11,331 bases of DNA from Planctomycetota bacterium (GCA_021809365.1 JAKBAC010000111.1:1-11331), one strand, 5' to 3'. Positions 1 through 7,041 are shown, counted from the stretch's first letter. The notes: generated from the sequence alone by a model not told the origin. Numbers and translations are program-made.

Positions 1-2
1 AT

Positions 3-2021
3 CCAGCGGCCCGTGATGTGTTCAAATCCGTATTCTGGCTCCTGGCAGCAAAGATTCTGCGTGATAAGCATGTCGAACACTTTATGCGACTGGGGCCGCA
101 GGACGCTGATGGCATTTTTAGAAAAGTCGGTCGGCATTACTCGGAATCCGACGTGCGCCCGCCCGGCGGAAAGGCCTGGGTACCGGCAATTCAGGCGGCC
201 GCTGATGAGATTTTCCAATGTTCCGATCTGGGAAACGTTACACCCGAAGCGTTGGCCAATGTTTACGAGAATGCATTGGTTCCAAAGAGCCTCCGAAAAG
301 AATTGGGCATCCACAGCACGCCTCCTTATCTGATTGATTACATCCTCGGCAAGCTGAAGCCATGGATAGAGGAAATTCCCGAACAGGACCGTTATGTCTT
401 CGAGCCGGCTTGCGGGTCGGCGGCATTTCTAGTTGGCGCGATGCGGTTATTGCGGGAGCTTTCCACATGCACAACCGGCAAGGGCCGACATGAATATCTC
501 AAGAAGAGACTCGCCGGGGTGGAATTGGACCCCTTCGCGCTGGAAGTGGCGCGGCTCTCGCTTACGCTTGCCGATGTACCGCATTCCAATGGGTGGAAAT
601 TAGAACAGGGCGACATGTTCGCATCCGACATATTGGAGAAGTATGCCGGTAAAGCCCGTGTCGTGCTGGCCAATCCACCGTTCGAGAGATTTAAGGCCGC
701 CGAGAAGCAATACTACTCAAAATCCGCGCGAACGCCCACCACCGCCACGAAGGCGATGGAAGTGCTTTCTCGGATTGTTCCTAATCTGCAGATGGGAGCG
801 GTATTGGGTATCGTTTTGCCAATCGGTACACTGCACGGCAAAGACGGAAAAAGCACGCGGAAGCTACTGCTTGAACGTTGCGAGGTGCTGGAAATTTGTC
901 TGCTACCGAAAAACGCCTTCACATATTCGCGACACGAAACAGCAATCCTAATATGCCGATGCAAGATTCAAGCCGCCAGCACCCTTGCGGGCCTCCACTA
1001 CAATCGCATCAAGCAAGCGGAGATTGGTGTGTTCCGCCGATCCTATCTGGTCCGGAACTCTGAACAGGTGCCGCAGCAAGCCTTGGGTCGGCCCCCGGAT
1101 TACACGCTGCAATGGCGCGAGCTGGAGTCGGTCTGGCGCTATTGCTCAAATTACCCCCGTTTTGGAAGCGTGGCCAAGGTAGGCGAGGGCTTTTCCTTTG
1201 TCGCACGAACACGGCGAGCGGAGAACGCGGTTCGCTCGGATGGTAAGGCTGGCGCGGGTTACGTTAAAGCCTACCTCGGAGGCGTCTCTGAAACACCCAT
1301 ATTCGGCCAACCCCAAGAAAAGTTTTTCCGAGACGGTGCCGACGTAATAGGGACCCGTCGGTCGGCGGCAACGCCTGGAATACCCCAAGTATTGCTGAAC
1401 CATGCACACCTTGGGATGCCCTGGCTGGTGCGAGCGTTATTGGATCCAATCGGCCACGCGGTAAGTGACAATTTTATGGTCGTTCGCCCAGTCTGTCAGT
1501 TTCCATTAGAATATGTTTGGGCTATTCTCAATTCTCCGTTTGCCAACGCCTTCGCCCACACCAGCAGAACGTCGCGCCATGTGCTGGCGGGTACGGTCGA
1601 AAAAATGCCGATACCTGACGCGTCGCGCGAGGAGATTGATGTGGTTGTTCAGGCCGCTCAAGTCTATCTGGCTGTCGCAAAATCCAGCGTCGAACCTATG
1701 GCCGGCGCGCCAGATGAAACGGCTGTTAAGGATGCCCTGCTGCGCATGGACGCCGAGGTATTGCGCCTTTATGACTTACCACCGGGACTGGAACGGCAGG
1801 TACTGGACATTTTTTCCGGGAAGAACAGGCCGGGCGTGGGTTGCCGGTTTGACGGCTATTTCCCTCCGGACTTTAACGCTTGGATTCCATTGCACGAATA
1901 TATCTCTGCTGAATATCAGAAGGCTGCATCAAGCGAAGCGATACAGCGGTGCGAACCCATAAAATCACGGGATATTGTAGCGGCGATCAAGGAAACCGCG
2001 CACCTGTTTGACGAGGATTGA
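3..2021 (+). CDS. N6-adenine DNA methylase with target-recognition region, 5' partial
   Basis: The reading frame is open to the left edge, so the true start lies outside the window; the GTG at 18 is only the first start-like codon. Counting from that GTG, the SAM-binding motif I is FEPACGS at residues 128-134, the motif II-like stretch ELDPFALEVARL follows at 169-180, and the catalytic NPPF motif (N6-adenine class) is at 219-222. The N-terminal LLAAKILRDK and ALVPKSLRKELGIHSTPPYL stretches resemble the helical region of Eco57I/HsdM-like methylases. Residues from about 380 to 540 look like a target-recognition region (NHAHLGMPWLVRALL, AILNSPFANAF), so methylation and DNA specificity are probably in one chain, as in type IIG or fused M/S enzymes. 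The C-terminus (LRLYDLPPGLERQVLDIFSG) is common in such proteins. Any nuclease domain would lie upstream and cannot be seen. The stop overlaps the PIN gene region, implying one transcript. Confidence 0.85.
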   Translation, partial: PAARDVFKSVFWLLAAKILRDKHVEHFMRLGPQDADGIFRKVGRHYSESDVRPPGGKAWVPAIQAAADEIFQCSDLGNVTPEALANVYENALVPKSLRKELGIHSTPPYLIDYILGKLKPWIEEIPEQDRYVFEPACGSAAFLVGAMRLLRELSTCTTGKGRHEYLKKRLAGVELDPFALEVARLSLTLADVPHSNGWKLEQGDMFASDILEKYAGKARVVLANPPFERFKAAEKQYYSKSARTPTTATKAMEVLSRIVPNLQMGAVLGIVLPIGTLHGKDGKSTRKLLLERCEVLEICLLPKNAFTYSRHETAILICRCKIQAASTLAGLHYNRIKQAEIGVFRRSYLVRNSEQVPQQALGRPPDYTLQWRELESVWRYCSNYPRFGSVAKVGEGFSFVARTRRAENAVRSDGKAGAGYVKAYLGGVSETPIFGQPQEKFFRDGADVIGTRRSAATPGIPQVLLNHAHLGMPWLVRALLDPIGHAVSDNFMVVRPVCQFPLEYVWAILNSPFANAFAHTSRTSRHVLAGTVEKMPIPDASREEIDVVVQAAQVYLAVAKSSVEPMAGAPDETAVKDALLRMDAEVLRLYDLPPGLERQVLDIFSGKNRPGVGCRFDGYFPPDFNAWIPLHEYISAEYQKAASSEAIQRCEPIKSRDIVAAIKETAHLFDED

Positions 2022-2023
2022 GA

Positions 2024-2530
2024 GTGGACGAATACCTGATAGACACGAATATTTTGTTCGACATGATGAATTCCGAAGCTGTAGATTCCCAGCGCGTCTG
2101 GGCACATCGACGGACGCACAATGCGGTACTGCATTTACCGGTCATTGCGTTGGGAGAAGCGGATGTAGGATTTTGCCTGAAAGGGATCGATCCCAACACA
2201 GCGCGAGACGAATTGGCATTATTTCTTAAGGAAAACGGCATTCTGGTGCATGAGATAACAAAGCACACCGCCCATGTGTATGGCTCTGTTAAAGCTCGAC
2301 TGGTCAAACAATATCGGCCAGAAGGGCAGAAAAATCGTGCGAAGTGGCCGGAAACATGGTCCCACCCGGTGACCGGTGCCGAACTTGGCATCGACGAATG
2401 CGATATCTGGATCGTGGCTCAAGCCATTGAGCGAAATTTCGTGCTGGTTACCGCAGACAAGATGGCCCGGCTGAGGGAGGTCATTACCGAACTGCGGGTG
2501 CAGAATTGGCGCGTCGCGCCAAATCCGTGA
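2024..2530 (+). CDS. PIN-domain ribonuclease coupled to the DNA methylase
   Basis: The predicted 168-residue protein is a PIN-fold, metal-dependent RNase of the VapC type. The acidic site is visible: D7 in LIDTN, E45 in ALGEAD, D127 in DECDIWIVAQA and D145 in VTADKM. I chose GTG 2024 because GAGGA at 2013-2017 lies 6 nt upstream; the alternative TTG at 2018 touches that ribosome-binding site. The gene starts 3 nt after the methylase stop (2019-2021), and its ribosome-binding site lies inside the methylase 3' end, so the two are very likely co-translated. It is longer than typical VapC proteins (about 130 aa), with an extra basic segment at about 88-115 (VKARLVKQYRPEGQKNRAKW) before the third acidic residue. 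No antitoxin-like gene is adjacent. It could be a toxin, or a nuclease component of a defence unit with the methylase; the choice is inference. Confidence 0.8.
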   Translation: MDEYLIDTNILFDMMNSEAVDSQRVWAHRRTHNAVLHLPVIALGEADVGFCLKGIDPNTARDELALFLKENGILVHEITKHTAHVYGSVKARLVKQYRPEGQKNRAKWPETWSHPVTGAELGIDECDIWIVAQAIERNFVLVTADKMARLREVITELRVQNWRVAPNP

Positions 2531-2638
2531 TCTCCCTGCTTGGCGCCCGCCACAGCAAAAAATTAGAATTCGCAGCAGGGTCGTGCGGCAGAGGATGTGT
2601 GGTTTGAGGGAGATACACTGTAAATCCCGGCATGTGTT

Positions 2639-2716
2639 ATGCAATTCAAGTTCGATTTTAAAGAAACCGCGGATTTCGCTGATCATGCGGATAAACACGG
2701 GGCTTCCATCTTTTGA
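2639..2716 (+). repeat. Short ADFADHADKHG-type intergenic repeat ORF
   Basis: A 25-codon frame (ATG 2639, TGA 2714-2716) ends in TADFADHADKHGASIF. Bases 2669-2695 are three 9-nt units built on gcgganttn / gctgatcat / gcggataaa. From memory, sequences of this 'ADFAD.AD..G' type recur between genes in many environmental bacterial genomes and are probably a dispersed repeat and not a gene. No ribosome-binding site precedes the ATG. It sits in the 282-bp gap between the PIN gene and leuB. Confidence 0.4.
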
Positions 2717-2725
2717 GAGTTCCGT

Positions 2726-2803
2726 TTGATCCCCTTACCACCCGACTTCAAAGAATTCTTACAGGCCCTGAACCACTCGGCAGTTGAGTATCTGCTGGAT
2801 TAA
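2726..2803 (+). pseudogene. N-terminal stub of a nucleotidyltransferase
   Basis: After TTG 2726, a 25-codon frame reads IPLPPDFKEFLQALNHSAVEYLLD and stops at TAA 2801-2803. 'DFKEFL..LN...VEYLL' followed by a glycine-rich nucleotide-binding motif is, from memory, the standard N-terminus of MNT/AbiEii-like nucleotidyltransferases found in toxin-antitoxin pairs. Here the frame ends exactly where the GG-Y-A-V motif should begin, so the catalytic domain is missing. The break lies 10 bp from the leuB stop codon on the other strand. This looks like a relic cut off by a rearrangement next to leuB. The family assignment rests on about 20 residues and is moderate. Confidence 0.5.
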
Positions 2804-2819
2804 AAAAGCTGCTCACAGC
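2802..2819 (-). terminator. Weak intrinsic terminator candidate after leuB
   Basis: On the minus strand, GCTG-TGAG-CAGC (2808-2819) is followed at once by TTTTTT (2802-2807), overlapping the leuB stop codon. The U-run is good but the stem has only 4 base pairs, so the call is weak. Confidence 0.25.
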
Positions 2820-3895
2820 CCCGCGATCACCGCGTCGGTTACTTCGCTGCACGTGGACTTGCCGCCTAAATCGCCTGTAAGGATATTTCCGGCATTCAAC
2901 ACCGCAAAGGTTGCTTTCTCAATCGCTGCGGCCTCTTTGCTTAAACCAAACGTATAATTGAGCATCATCGCAACGGTCAGGATCGTCGCCACCGGGTTGG
3001 CTTTATTTTGGCCCGCGATGTCCGGGGCGCTGCCATGAATGGGTTCATAGAACGGCACGGAGGATGCGCCGTCCGCGCCGGGATCCCCCAATGATGCCGA
3101 GGGCACCAGCCCGATGGAACCTGCCAGCATGGAGGCTTCATCACTTAAAATATCGCCAAATGTATTCTCTGTGACAATCACGTCAAAATCCGAGGGCCGC
3201 CGCAAAAGCTGCATCGATGCGTTGTCCACGTACATGTGCTCCAGGTGCACGTCCGGATATTGTTTGCCCATCGCGGTGGCTAACTCGCGCCATAACTGGC
3301 TGGTGGCTAAAATGTTGGCCTTATCCACACTGGTTAAACGCTTGCGCCGTTTGCGGGCGGTTTCAAAGCCGACTTTCAGAATGCGGCTGATTTCATGCTC
3401 GCTGTAGGCCAGCGTATCAATGGCTTTGCGATCCGGAGATGATCCGCTGATGCCCTGCGGTTGGCCGTAATAGAGACCACCGGTAAGCTCGCGGATAATC
3501 ATAATATCGATTCCGCGCTGGATGAGTTCCATTTTCAGCGGGCAGCGGGAGGCTAATCCGGGCGGCAGCAGAACGTGCCGCAAATTGGCATACAACCCTT
3601 TCCGCAATTCCAAAAGCGCCACTCGTTCCGGACGTTCTTTCTGCGGCAAGGTTTGATCCCGGTCCGGCAGGCCCACGGCCCCAAATAAAATCGCGGAATT
3701 GCGCTTGCAGACTTCCCGAGTGGATGCCGGCAATGCGGTACCATGCTTATCAATAGCGGCCCAACCGACATCAGCAAATTCCGCGTGCACCTTATGGCCG
3801 AATTTTCGGGCCACAACATCCAGCACACGCATGGACGCATCTACAACTTCTACACCAATGCCATCGCCCGGCAACACCGCAATACGCAAATCCAT
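2813..3895 (-). CDS. leuB: 3-isopropylmalate dehydrogenase
   Basis: LeuB oxidatively decarboxylates (2R,3S)-3-isopropylmalate with NAD+ to give the 2-oxoisocaproate precursor of leucine in the cytosol. The 360 residues match the usual length of about 360. Family motifs occur in order: N-terminal LPGDGIGVEVV, substrate-binding LRKGLYANLR, RELTGGLYYGQP with the catalytic arginine and tyrosine, SVDKANIL with the catalytic lysine, the metal-binding aspartates in DNASMQL and TFGDILSDEASML, and the NAD-binding EPIHGSAPDIAGQNKANP. ATG 3895 is supported by AGGAG (3903-3907 on the plus strand) 7 nt upstream. No other leu gene is visible. Upstream on the same strand is a lipoprotein gene 246 bp away, and the leader carries four GTATGCC copies. 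A weak hairpin plus U-run overlaps the stop. The intact active site suggests a working enzyme. Confidence 0.97.
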   Translation of the reverse strand: MDLRIAVLPGDGIGVEVVDASMRVLDVVARKFGHKVHAEFADVGWAAIDKHGTALPASTREVCKRNSAILFGAVGLPDRDQTLPQKERPERVALLELRKGLYANLRHVLLPPGLASRCPLKMELIQRGIDIMIIRELTGGLYYGQPQGISGSSPDRKAIDTLAYSEHEISRILKVGFETARKRRKRLTSVDKANILATSQLWRELATAMGKQYPDVHLEHMYVDNASMQLLRRPSDFDVIVTENTFGDILSDEASMLAGSIGLVPSASLGDPGADGASSVPFYEPIHGSAPDIAGQNKANPVATILTVAMMLNYTFGLSKEAAAIEKATFAVLNAGNILTGDLGGKSTCSEVTDAVIAGL

Positions 3896-3960
3896 TATTT
3901 AACTCCTAGCCATCGTCCTAAGATCGGAAACAGTAAGGGCAAATTCGCCGGGAGGCAACT

Positions 3961-4003
3961 GGCATACACTGGCATACCCGCACCGGCATACAGGGCGGCA
4001 TAC
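3961..4003 (-). promoter_or_regulatory. Four GTATGCC direct repeats in the leuB leader
   Basis: The heptamer GGCATAC (GTATGCC in the leuB sense) occurs four times, starting at 3961, 3971, 3985 and 3997. The starts are 10, 14 and 12 nt apart, close to helical-turn spacing. The cluster lies 66-108 nt upstream of the leuB start codon, where a promoter or operator would be expected. A possible promoter overlaps its downstream side: TTGCCT, 17 nt, TACTGT on the minus strand, the last box matching consensus poorly. A binding site array for a regulator is inferred; a degenerate tandem duplication is the alternative. Confidence 0.4.
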
Positions 4004-4060
4004 GGGCGGTTGCGATGTGATGGCCATCGCAATCCCGGCCATTACTCGGACAGGTTCCTG

Positions 4061-4082
4061 GCCGCCGGCTCTGCCGGTGGTG
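4061..4082. repeat. 22-bp element, inverted copy of 9593-9614
   Basis: These 22 bases are the exact reverse complement of 9593-9614. Each copy holds a CCGGC-AGA-GCCGG hairpin. The match stops abruptly at both ends. The copy here lies between the lipoprotein and leuB genes; the other lies between the right tail-gene repeat and the toxin-antitoxin promoter. Confidence 0.7.
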
Positions 4083-4141
4083 GAATGCACCCGGCTCTCA
4101 AGCTCTTACCCTGTCCCAAGATTGAAGTTATCGGTGGCAGA

Positions 4142-4810
4142 TCAAGGCTTGTGCGAGTTTCCCTGGTGCGCCAGTTTGGCCAGCAGATGAGCGATGGCCA
4201 CCTGGTCCCGTGGCGTGGCAGTCACGACCATAGTAGTGTGGAAAAATCGCAACGAGCCGACCGTTCCACCATTGTCGATCCAGGAATTGCGATCAACAGT
4301 GTTCTCGATCAATTCAACAAGATTCTTCATTGCAGCGCGGCGCGCCTTCGCGTTGCCTGCGCCATGTCCCGCTTTAATCAGTGATCCCACAGGATAGACA
4401 TACGCGACGGGACGCACGCCAATCGAGTTACGAGAGGAAATCAAGATAACTCCCTTGCGCAGGCTCCACGCCAGCGGCGACTGAGGGCTCTCAACCGTTT
4501 TCAAAACATCATCCAGCGCGACTTTAATGGACACCGGCTGCAAAAAGTGCATTGTCACAGGCGTAGAGGGTAAAATTCCCCTATTTGCCAAGGCGTCCGT
4601 CTGAATGCAGATATTCACGCCGGCGTCTTTGGCAAGGGTGGCTATTGCTTGTCGGAATGGGGTTTTCTTGAAATTGACCAGCACCGGTTGTGCCAGCCGC
4701 CGCCGCACACCCGTACTGGTGGCCATCGCGGGTGCTGCGGTACATCCATTTAAGGCCATCAGACCGCCGGCCAGCGAAACCATAATCAGAAATGATTGCA
4801 CACATTTCAT
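4142..4810 (-). CDS. Lipoprotein with STN/secretin-N-like domain, unknown function
   Basis: The start is ATG 4810, preceded by AAGGGG 7 nt upstream; the longer frame from 4828 has no ribosome-binding site and would bury the signal peptide. The 222-residue product has a lipoprotein signal peptide with lipobox L20-N21-G22-C23, so it is exported and lipid-anchored. Residues about 44-127 (VLVNFKKTPFRQAIATLAKDAGVNI ... SIKVALDDVL ... VILISS) follow the pattern of STN or secretin N-terminal domains: an amphipathic helix, an ancient beta strand pair, then a 'leucine-aspartate' helix. Residues about 163-213 (LVELIENTV.RNSWIDNGG ... MVVTATP.DQVAIAHLL) match a C-terminal module that I associate with planctomycete proteins. 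It is encoded upstream of leuB on the same strand and has its own promoter with an overlapping palindrome. The molecular role is unknown; outer-membrane or secretion-related scaffolding is a guess. Confidence 0.75.
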   Translation of the reverse strand: MKCVQSFLIMVSLAGGLMALNGCTAAPAMATSTGVRRRLAQPVLVNFKKTPFRQAIATLAKDAGVNICIQTDALANRGILPSTPVTMHFLQPVSIKVALDDVLKTVESPQSPLAWSLRKGVILISSRNSIGVRPVAYVYPVGSLIKAGHGAGNAKARRAAMKNLVELIENTVDRNSWIDNGGTVGSLRFFHTTMVVTATPRDQVAIAHLLAKLAHQGNSHKP

Positions 4811-4868
4811 GTTCGACCCCTTGTCCATGACTTGTGGACTGCAAATTTCAATGCGACTTCAAGAAATA

Positions 4869-4900
4869 ATGGTAGCTTTGGCCTCCATGGAGGTCAAGGC
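4869..4900 (-). promoter_or_regulatory. Promoter and palindromic operator of the lipoprotein gene
   Basis: On the minus strand, TTGACC (plus 4892-4897, 5/6 to the -35 consensus) is separated by 17 nt from TACCAT (plus 4869-4874, 4/6 to -10). Overlapping the -35 box and filling the spacer is a 26-bp imperfect palindrome at 4875-4900, centred on CCATGG, with 11 of 13 base pairs matching (core arms GGCCTCCA / TGGAGGTC). A dimeric repressor bound there would block RNA polymerase. The same site faces the divergent phage gene at 5009, so it could influence both directions. The geometry is seen in the sequence; the function is inferred. Confidence 0.5.
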
Positions 4901-5008
4901 GTATGTGACACGACGAATCGCCACGCCTGTGTCAGTTGCCACCGTTCCTCAAACGCTACCTCCTGCCAACATGTCTTATCGCCTGATCTGCCGCCCTATA
5001 GCCGCCGC

Positions 5009-5836
5009 ATGGCTGATTTGATTACTGCTGCATATTGTTCCACGATTGTACCCGGAACCGCCAATGTAAATGCCGCGACTCTGGCGGCGGTTATTTCAGC
5101 CGTCAGTGATTCTGTCCAACGATACTGCCGCCGCAATTTTACCCCCGCCGCCTATACCGAACTTTATGATTCCCCCAACCGCCCATATTTAATGTTGCGG
5201 CAAACCCCCGTCCTTCTACTTAATTCCGTCACCTTGTATCCCACCGGCCTGTATCCGCTGGTTTGCACATCGGATCAATTTGATCTGCGGCCCGAAATTG
5301 GCCGCATCTCCTTTAAGCCGCAGGCGGCGCAATCGCTGGCGGTGCCGTTTCCGTGGAGGCTCGGATTTCGCTGCCTCGATGCGGTAGAGGTTAATTATAT
5401 TGCCGGCTTCGGATTCACCACGACCAGCACGCTCTCTGTGCTGCCCGGTGAACAGGTCATCACACCAACTGCGATGATCGGCGTTAATATCAACCAGCCG
5501 TGGGCCATAGAGGCGGGAGCAACACTGGTCATTGATCCGGGCACAGCGGTGCAGGAAACAGTGACGGTCAGCGCGGTGAGTGGCAACACATTTACGGCAC
5601 CATTTACCCAGCCGCACGCCGCCGGTGCTGTGATCTGTGGCGTGCAGATTCCGGAAGATATCGCCTTTGCCACCGCACTGGCCGCAGGCAATATATTCAA
5701 TCAGCCGGACTTAACCAAACAACGTGAATCGCAGGGAAAAACCATCGGATATGAATATCTGGTGCGGGCCGGTGATCTGATTTTCACCACTGAAATAACC
5801 AATATTTTAGATCGCTATCGGGACGCTGTGCTATGA
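5009..5836 (+). CDS. Phage head-tail connector (gp6-like) with an inserted beta-rich domain
   Basis: The 275-residue protein resembles gp6/gp15-type connectors that form the ring joining portal and tail. The N-terminal half has the family pattern: a helix ending in ISAVSDSVQRYCRRNF, then YTELYDSP, LMLRQTPVLLLNSV and VEVNYIAGF at 127-134. The C-terminal helix IPEDIAFATALAAGNIF at 214-230 and the GYEYLVRAGD ending belong to the same fold. Between them, residues about 139-211 are an extra module rich in V, T and G (GATLVIDPGTAVQETVTVSAV ...) that typical connectors lack. ATG 5009 is the best start, although no ribosome-binding site is clear; longer in-frame extensions overlap the lipoprotein gene. 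The stop overlaps the next start (ATGA). Portal and capsid genes, which normally precede it, are absent. Confidence 0.75.
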   Translation: MADLITAAYCSTIVPGTANVNAATLAAVISAVSDSVQRYCRRNFTPAAYTELYDSPNRPYLMLRQTPVLLLNSVTLYPTGLYPLVCTSDQFDLRPEIGRISFKPQAAQSLAVPFPWRLGFRCLDAVEVNYIAGFGFTTTSTLSVLPGEQVITPTAMIGVNINQPWAIEAGATLVIDPGTAVQETVTVSAVSGNTFTAPFTQPHAAGAVICGVQIPEDIAFATALAAGNIFNQPDLTKQRESQGKTIGYEYLVRAGDLIFTTEITNILDRYRDAVL

Positions 5837-6180
5837 CGTTGCAATTATTAACCCGCCGAACCCTTACGCTGCAGCGCGCGGTAACAACACCGGGGCCAAG
5901 TGGCGAAATTCTCCGGTCCTGGCAAACGGTGTTGACCGCTTTTTCCGCCAGCATTCTGACGTTTCACGCGCATCTTTGGAAAGTCGCGGCACGCCGCACC
6001 ATGGATATTACGCATGTGATTATCACGCCGCAGAATACCGAGGCGCAATTTGGTGATCGCCTTTTTGACGGCGTATTGTTTTACCGCGTGCTGTATGTCA
6101 TTAATTTAGGTGATCGCGATCAGGCGTGGGCCATTTACACCGATCAACTCGACCCGCAGGATGCACTTACAGAAAGTTGA
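5833..6180 (+). CDS. Phage head-tail adaptor / head-closure protein
   Basis: At 115 residues this is the size of SPP1 gp16-type head-closure proteins, which sit below the connector ring and join head to tail. It has the usual order of features: a short N-terminal LTLQRAV strand, the SGEILRSWQTVLTAFSASIL segment (typical 'G...W..v....A.I'), and a beta-barrel core with FGDRLFDGVLFYRVLYVINLGDRDQ. Its ATG overlaps the connector stop by 4 nt (ATGA), and the DUF3168-like gene follows 9 nt later, the order seen in siphovirus morphogenesis operons. The family call rests on pattern and position. Confidence 0.7.
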   Translation: MTLQLLTRRTLTLQRAVTTPGPSGEILRSWQTVLTAFSASILTFHAHLWKVAARRTMDITHVIITPQNTEAQFGDRLFDGVLFYRVLYVINLGDRDQAWAIYTDQLDPQDALTES

Positions 6181-6189
6181 GCGAATTTT

Positions 6190-6606
6190 ATGCAGGCATT
6201 GCTGCAGGCACTGATCAGCAACATTACCGGCGATGCGCCACTGGCGGCCATTTTCGGCACTGCGGCCGCGGTTTACTTAACCGAAGCGCCGCCATCGGCG
6301 GCTATGCCCCTGGTGGTTTTGCGGCTTGGTGCAGGCCGCGTTCGCCATGATTTTTCGGGTGACCGCATCACCGCTGTACCTGTGCAACTTCAGATTATCG
6401 CAGCGGATATCAACATGGCGCTGGCCGGAGCGGAACGTGTTGGCGATTTGCTGGATCAGACAACGCTGAATTTATCCACCGGCAGTATGTTAATCTGCAC
6501 GCGCACTGCGGATATTCAACCTGCCATGCCGGGCTTTAATTCCCTGCTATACGCCATTTACACCGCGAATGTCCACTTGGAATGCCAGGTGTTTAACGCG
6601 GCATAA
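6190..6606 (+). CDS. DUF3168-type tail completion protein
   Basis: The 138-residue product matches DUF3168/SPP1 gp17-like tail completion proteins, which cap the tail tube at the head interface. Visible family features are the N-terminal helix LLQALISNITGDAPLAAIFG, then VYLTEAPPSAAMPLVVLRLG, the central VPVQLQIIAADINMALAGAERVGDLLD strand-helix pair ('q.di.a....A...a..v...l'), and the C-terminal IYTANVHLECQ strand. It follows the head-closure gene closely and precedes a putative tail tube gene, as expected for the module. The ATG at 6190 has only a weak upstream ribosome-binding site. Confidence 0.75.
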   Translation: MQALLQALISNITGDAPLAAIFGTAAAVYLTEAPPSAAMPLVVLRLGAGRVRHDFSGDRITAVPVQLQIIAADINMALAGAERVGDLLDQTTLNLSTGSMLICTRTADIQPAMPGFNSLLYAIYTANVHLECQVFNAA

Positions 6607-6654
6607 CGCAATTTTCGCCCGCAGAGTGTCTGAGATTATTTGGAGATTTTACCC

Positions 6655-7041
6655 ATGCCAACCTCCGTGCCGCTTTCCGGCCTGACTGCTGCGGTAACCC
6701 TGCCGCCGGGAGTCACAGCCAACATTTATGATGCCCGGCTGGATGAAGAATTTCGCGAAAAAGATTCCGAAGCCTTCGCCGATGCCGGCTTTGGTTCGGG
6801 AATTCTTACCGGCCAACGGCTGCATGGCGTGGTCGTGGGTTGGCTGACTCAAAGCGATCCCGGCATGGCCGCTTATCACGCCGATGTGCCGATAAGTTTT
6901 ACCGCCGCCACCGGCTGCATAATCACCGGCACATTTAATATCACCCGCATGCGCCTGCGTTTACGGGTGGGGCAGATCAGTATTTTTACCGCGGAAGTTT
7001 CATCCGTTGGCCCCTACAGCAAAACATGGATTCAATCATGA
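6655..7041 (+). CDS. Probable phage tail tube-like protein
   Basis: ATG 6655 is chosen because GGAGA (6642-6646) lies 8 nt upstream; an in-frame TTG at 6640 would place the start on the ribosome-binding site. The 128-residue product begins MPTSVPLSGLTAAVTL, has DSEAFADAGFGSGILTGQRLHGVVVGWLTQ in the middle and beta strands with alternating hydrophobics (CIITGTFNITRMRLRLRV) at the end. A 'vDaT.F...G......G...g.v.g' pattern followed by strands is common in tail tube and related phage proteins, and the position after the tail completion gene agrees. No signature motif is decisive, so the role is inferred. Its stop overlaps the next start (ATGA). Confidence 0.5.
   Translation: MPTSVPLSGLTAAVTLPPGVTANIYDARLDEEFREKDSEAFADAGFGSGILTGQRLHGVVVGWLTQSDPGMAAYHADVPISFTAATGCIITGTFNITRMRLRLRVGQISIFTAEVSSVGPYSKTWIQS

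Noticed and set aside
2506..2522. Perfect inverted repeat TTGGCGCG-T-CGCGCCAA at the end of the PIN gene
   Set aside because: It lies inside the coding sequence with no T-run after it. It could be an operator or chance GC-rich symmetry; nothing supports a function.
3245..3790. Only two GTGCAC sites (3245-3250 and 3785-3790), both in leuB, and none in the 7.5 kb to the right
   Set aside because: About 2-3 sites are expected in this length and zero in the right part is not significant; the recognition site of this endonuclease is also unproven.
3899..4090. A 63-codon frame upstream of leuB on the same strand, ending 3 nt before its start
   Set aside because: It has no convincing ribosome-binding site, no leucine run for attenuation and no recognisable motif. 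It lies over the GTATGCC repeats and is probably fortuitous.
4971..5021. A 16-codon ORF (MSYRLICRPIAAAWLI) just before the connector gene, overlapping its start
   Set aside because: There is no ribosome-binding site and no known leader function, and the overlap looks accidental.
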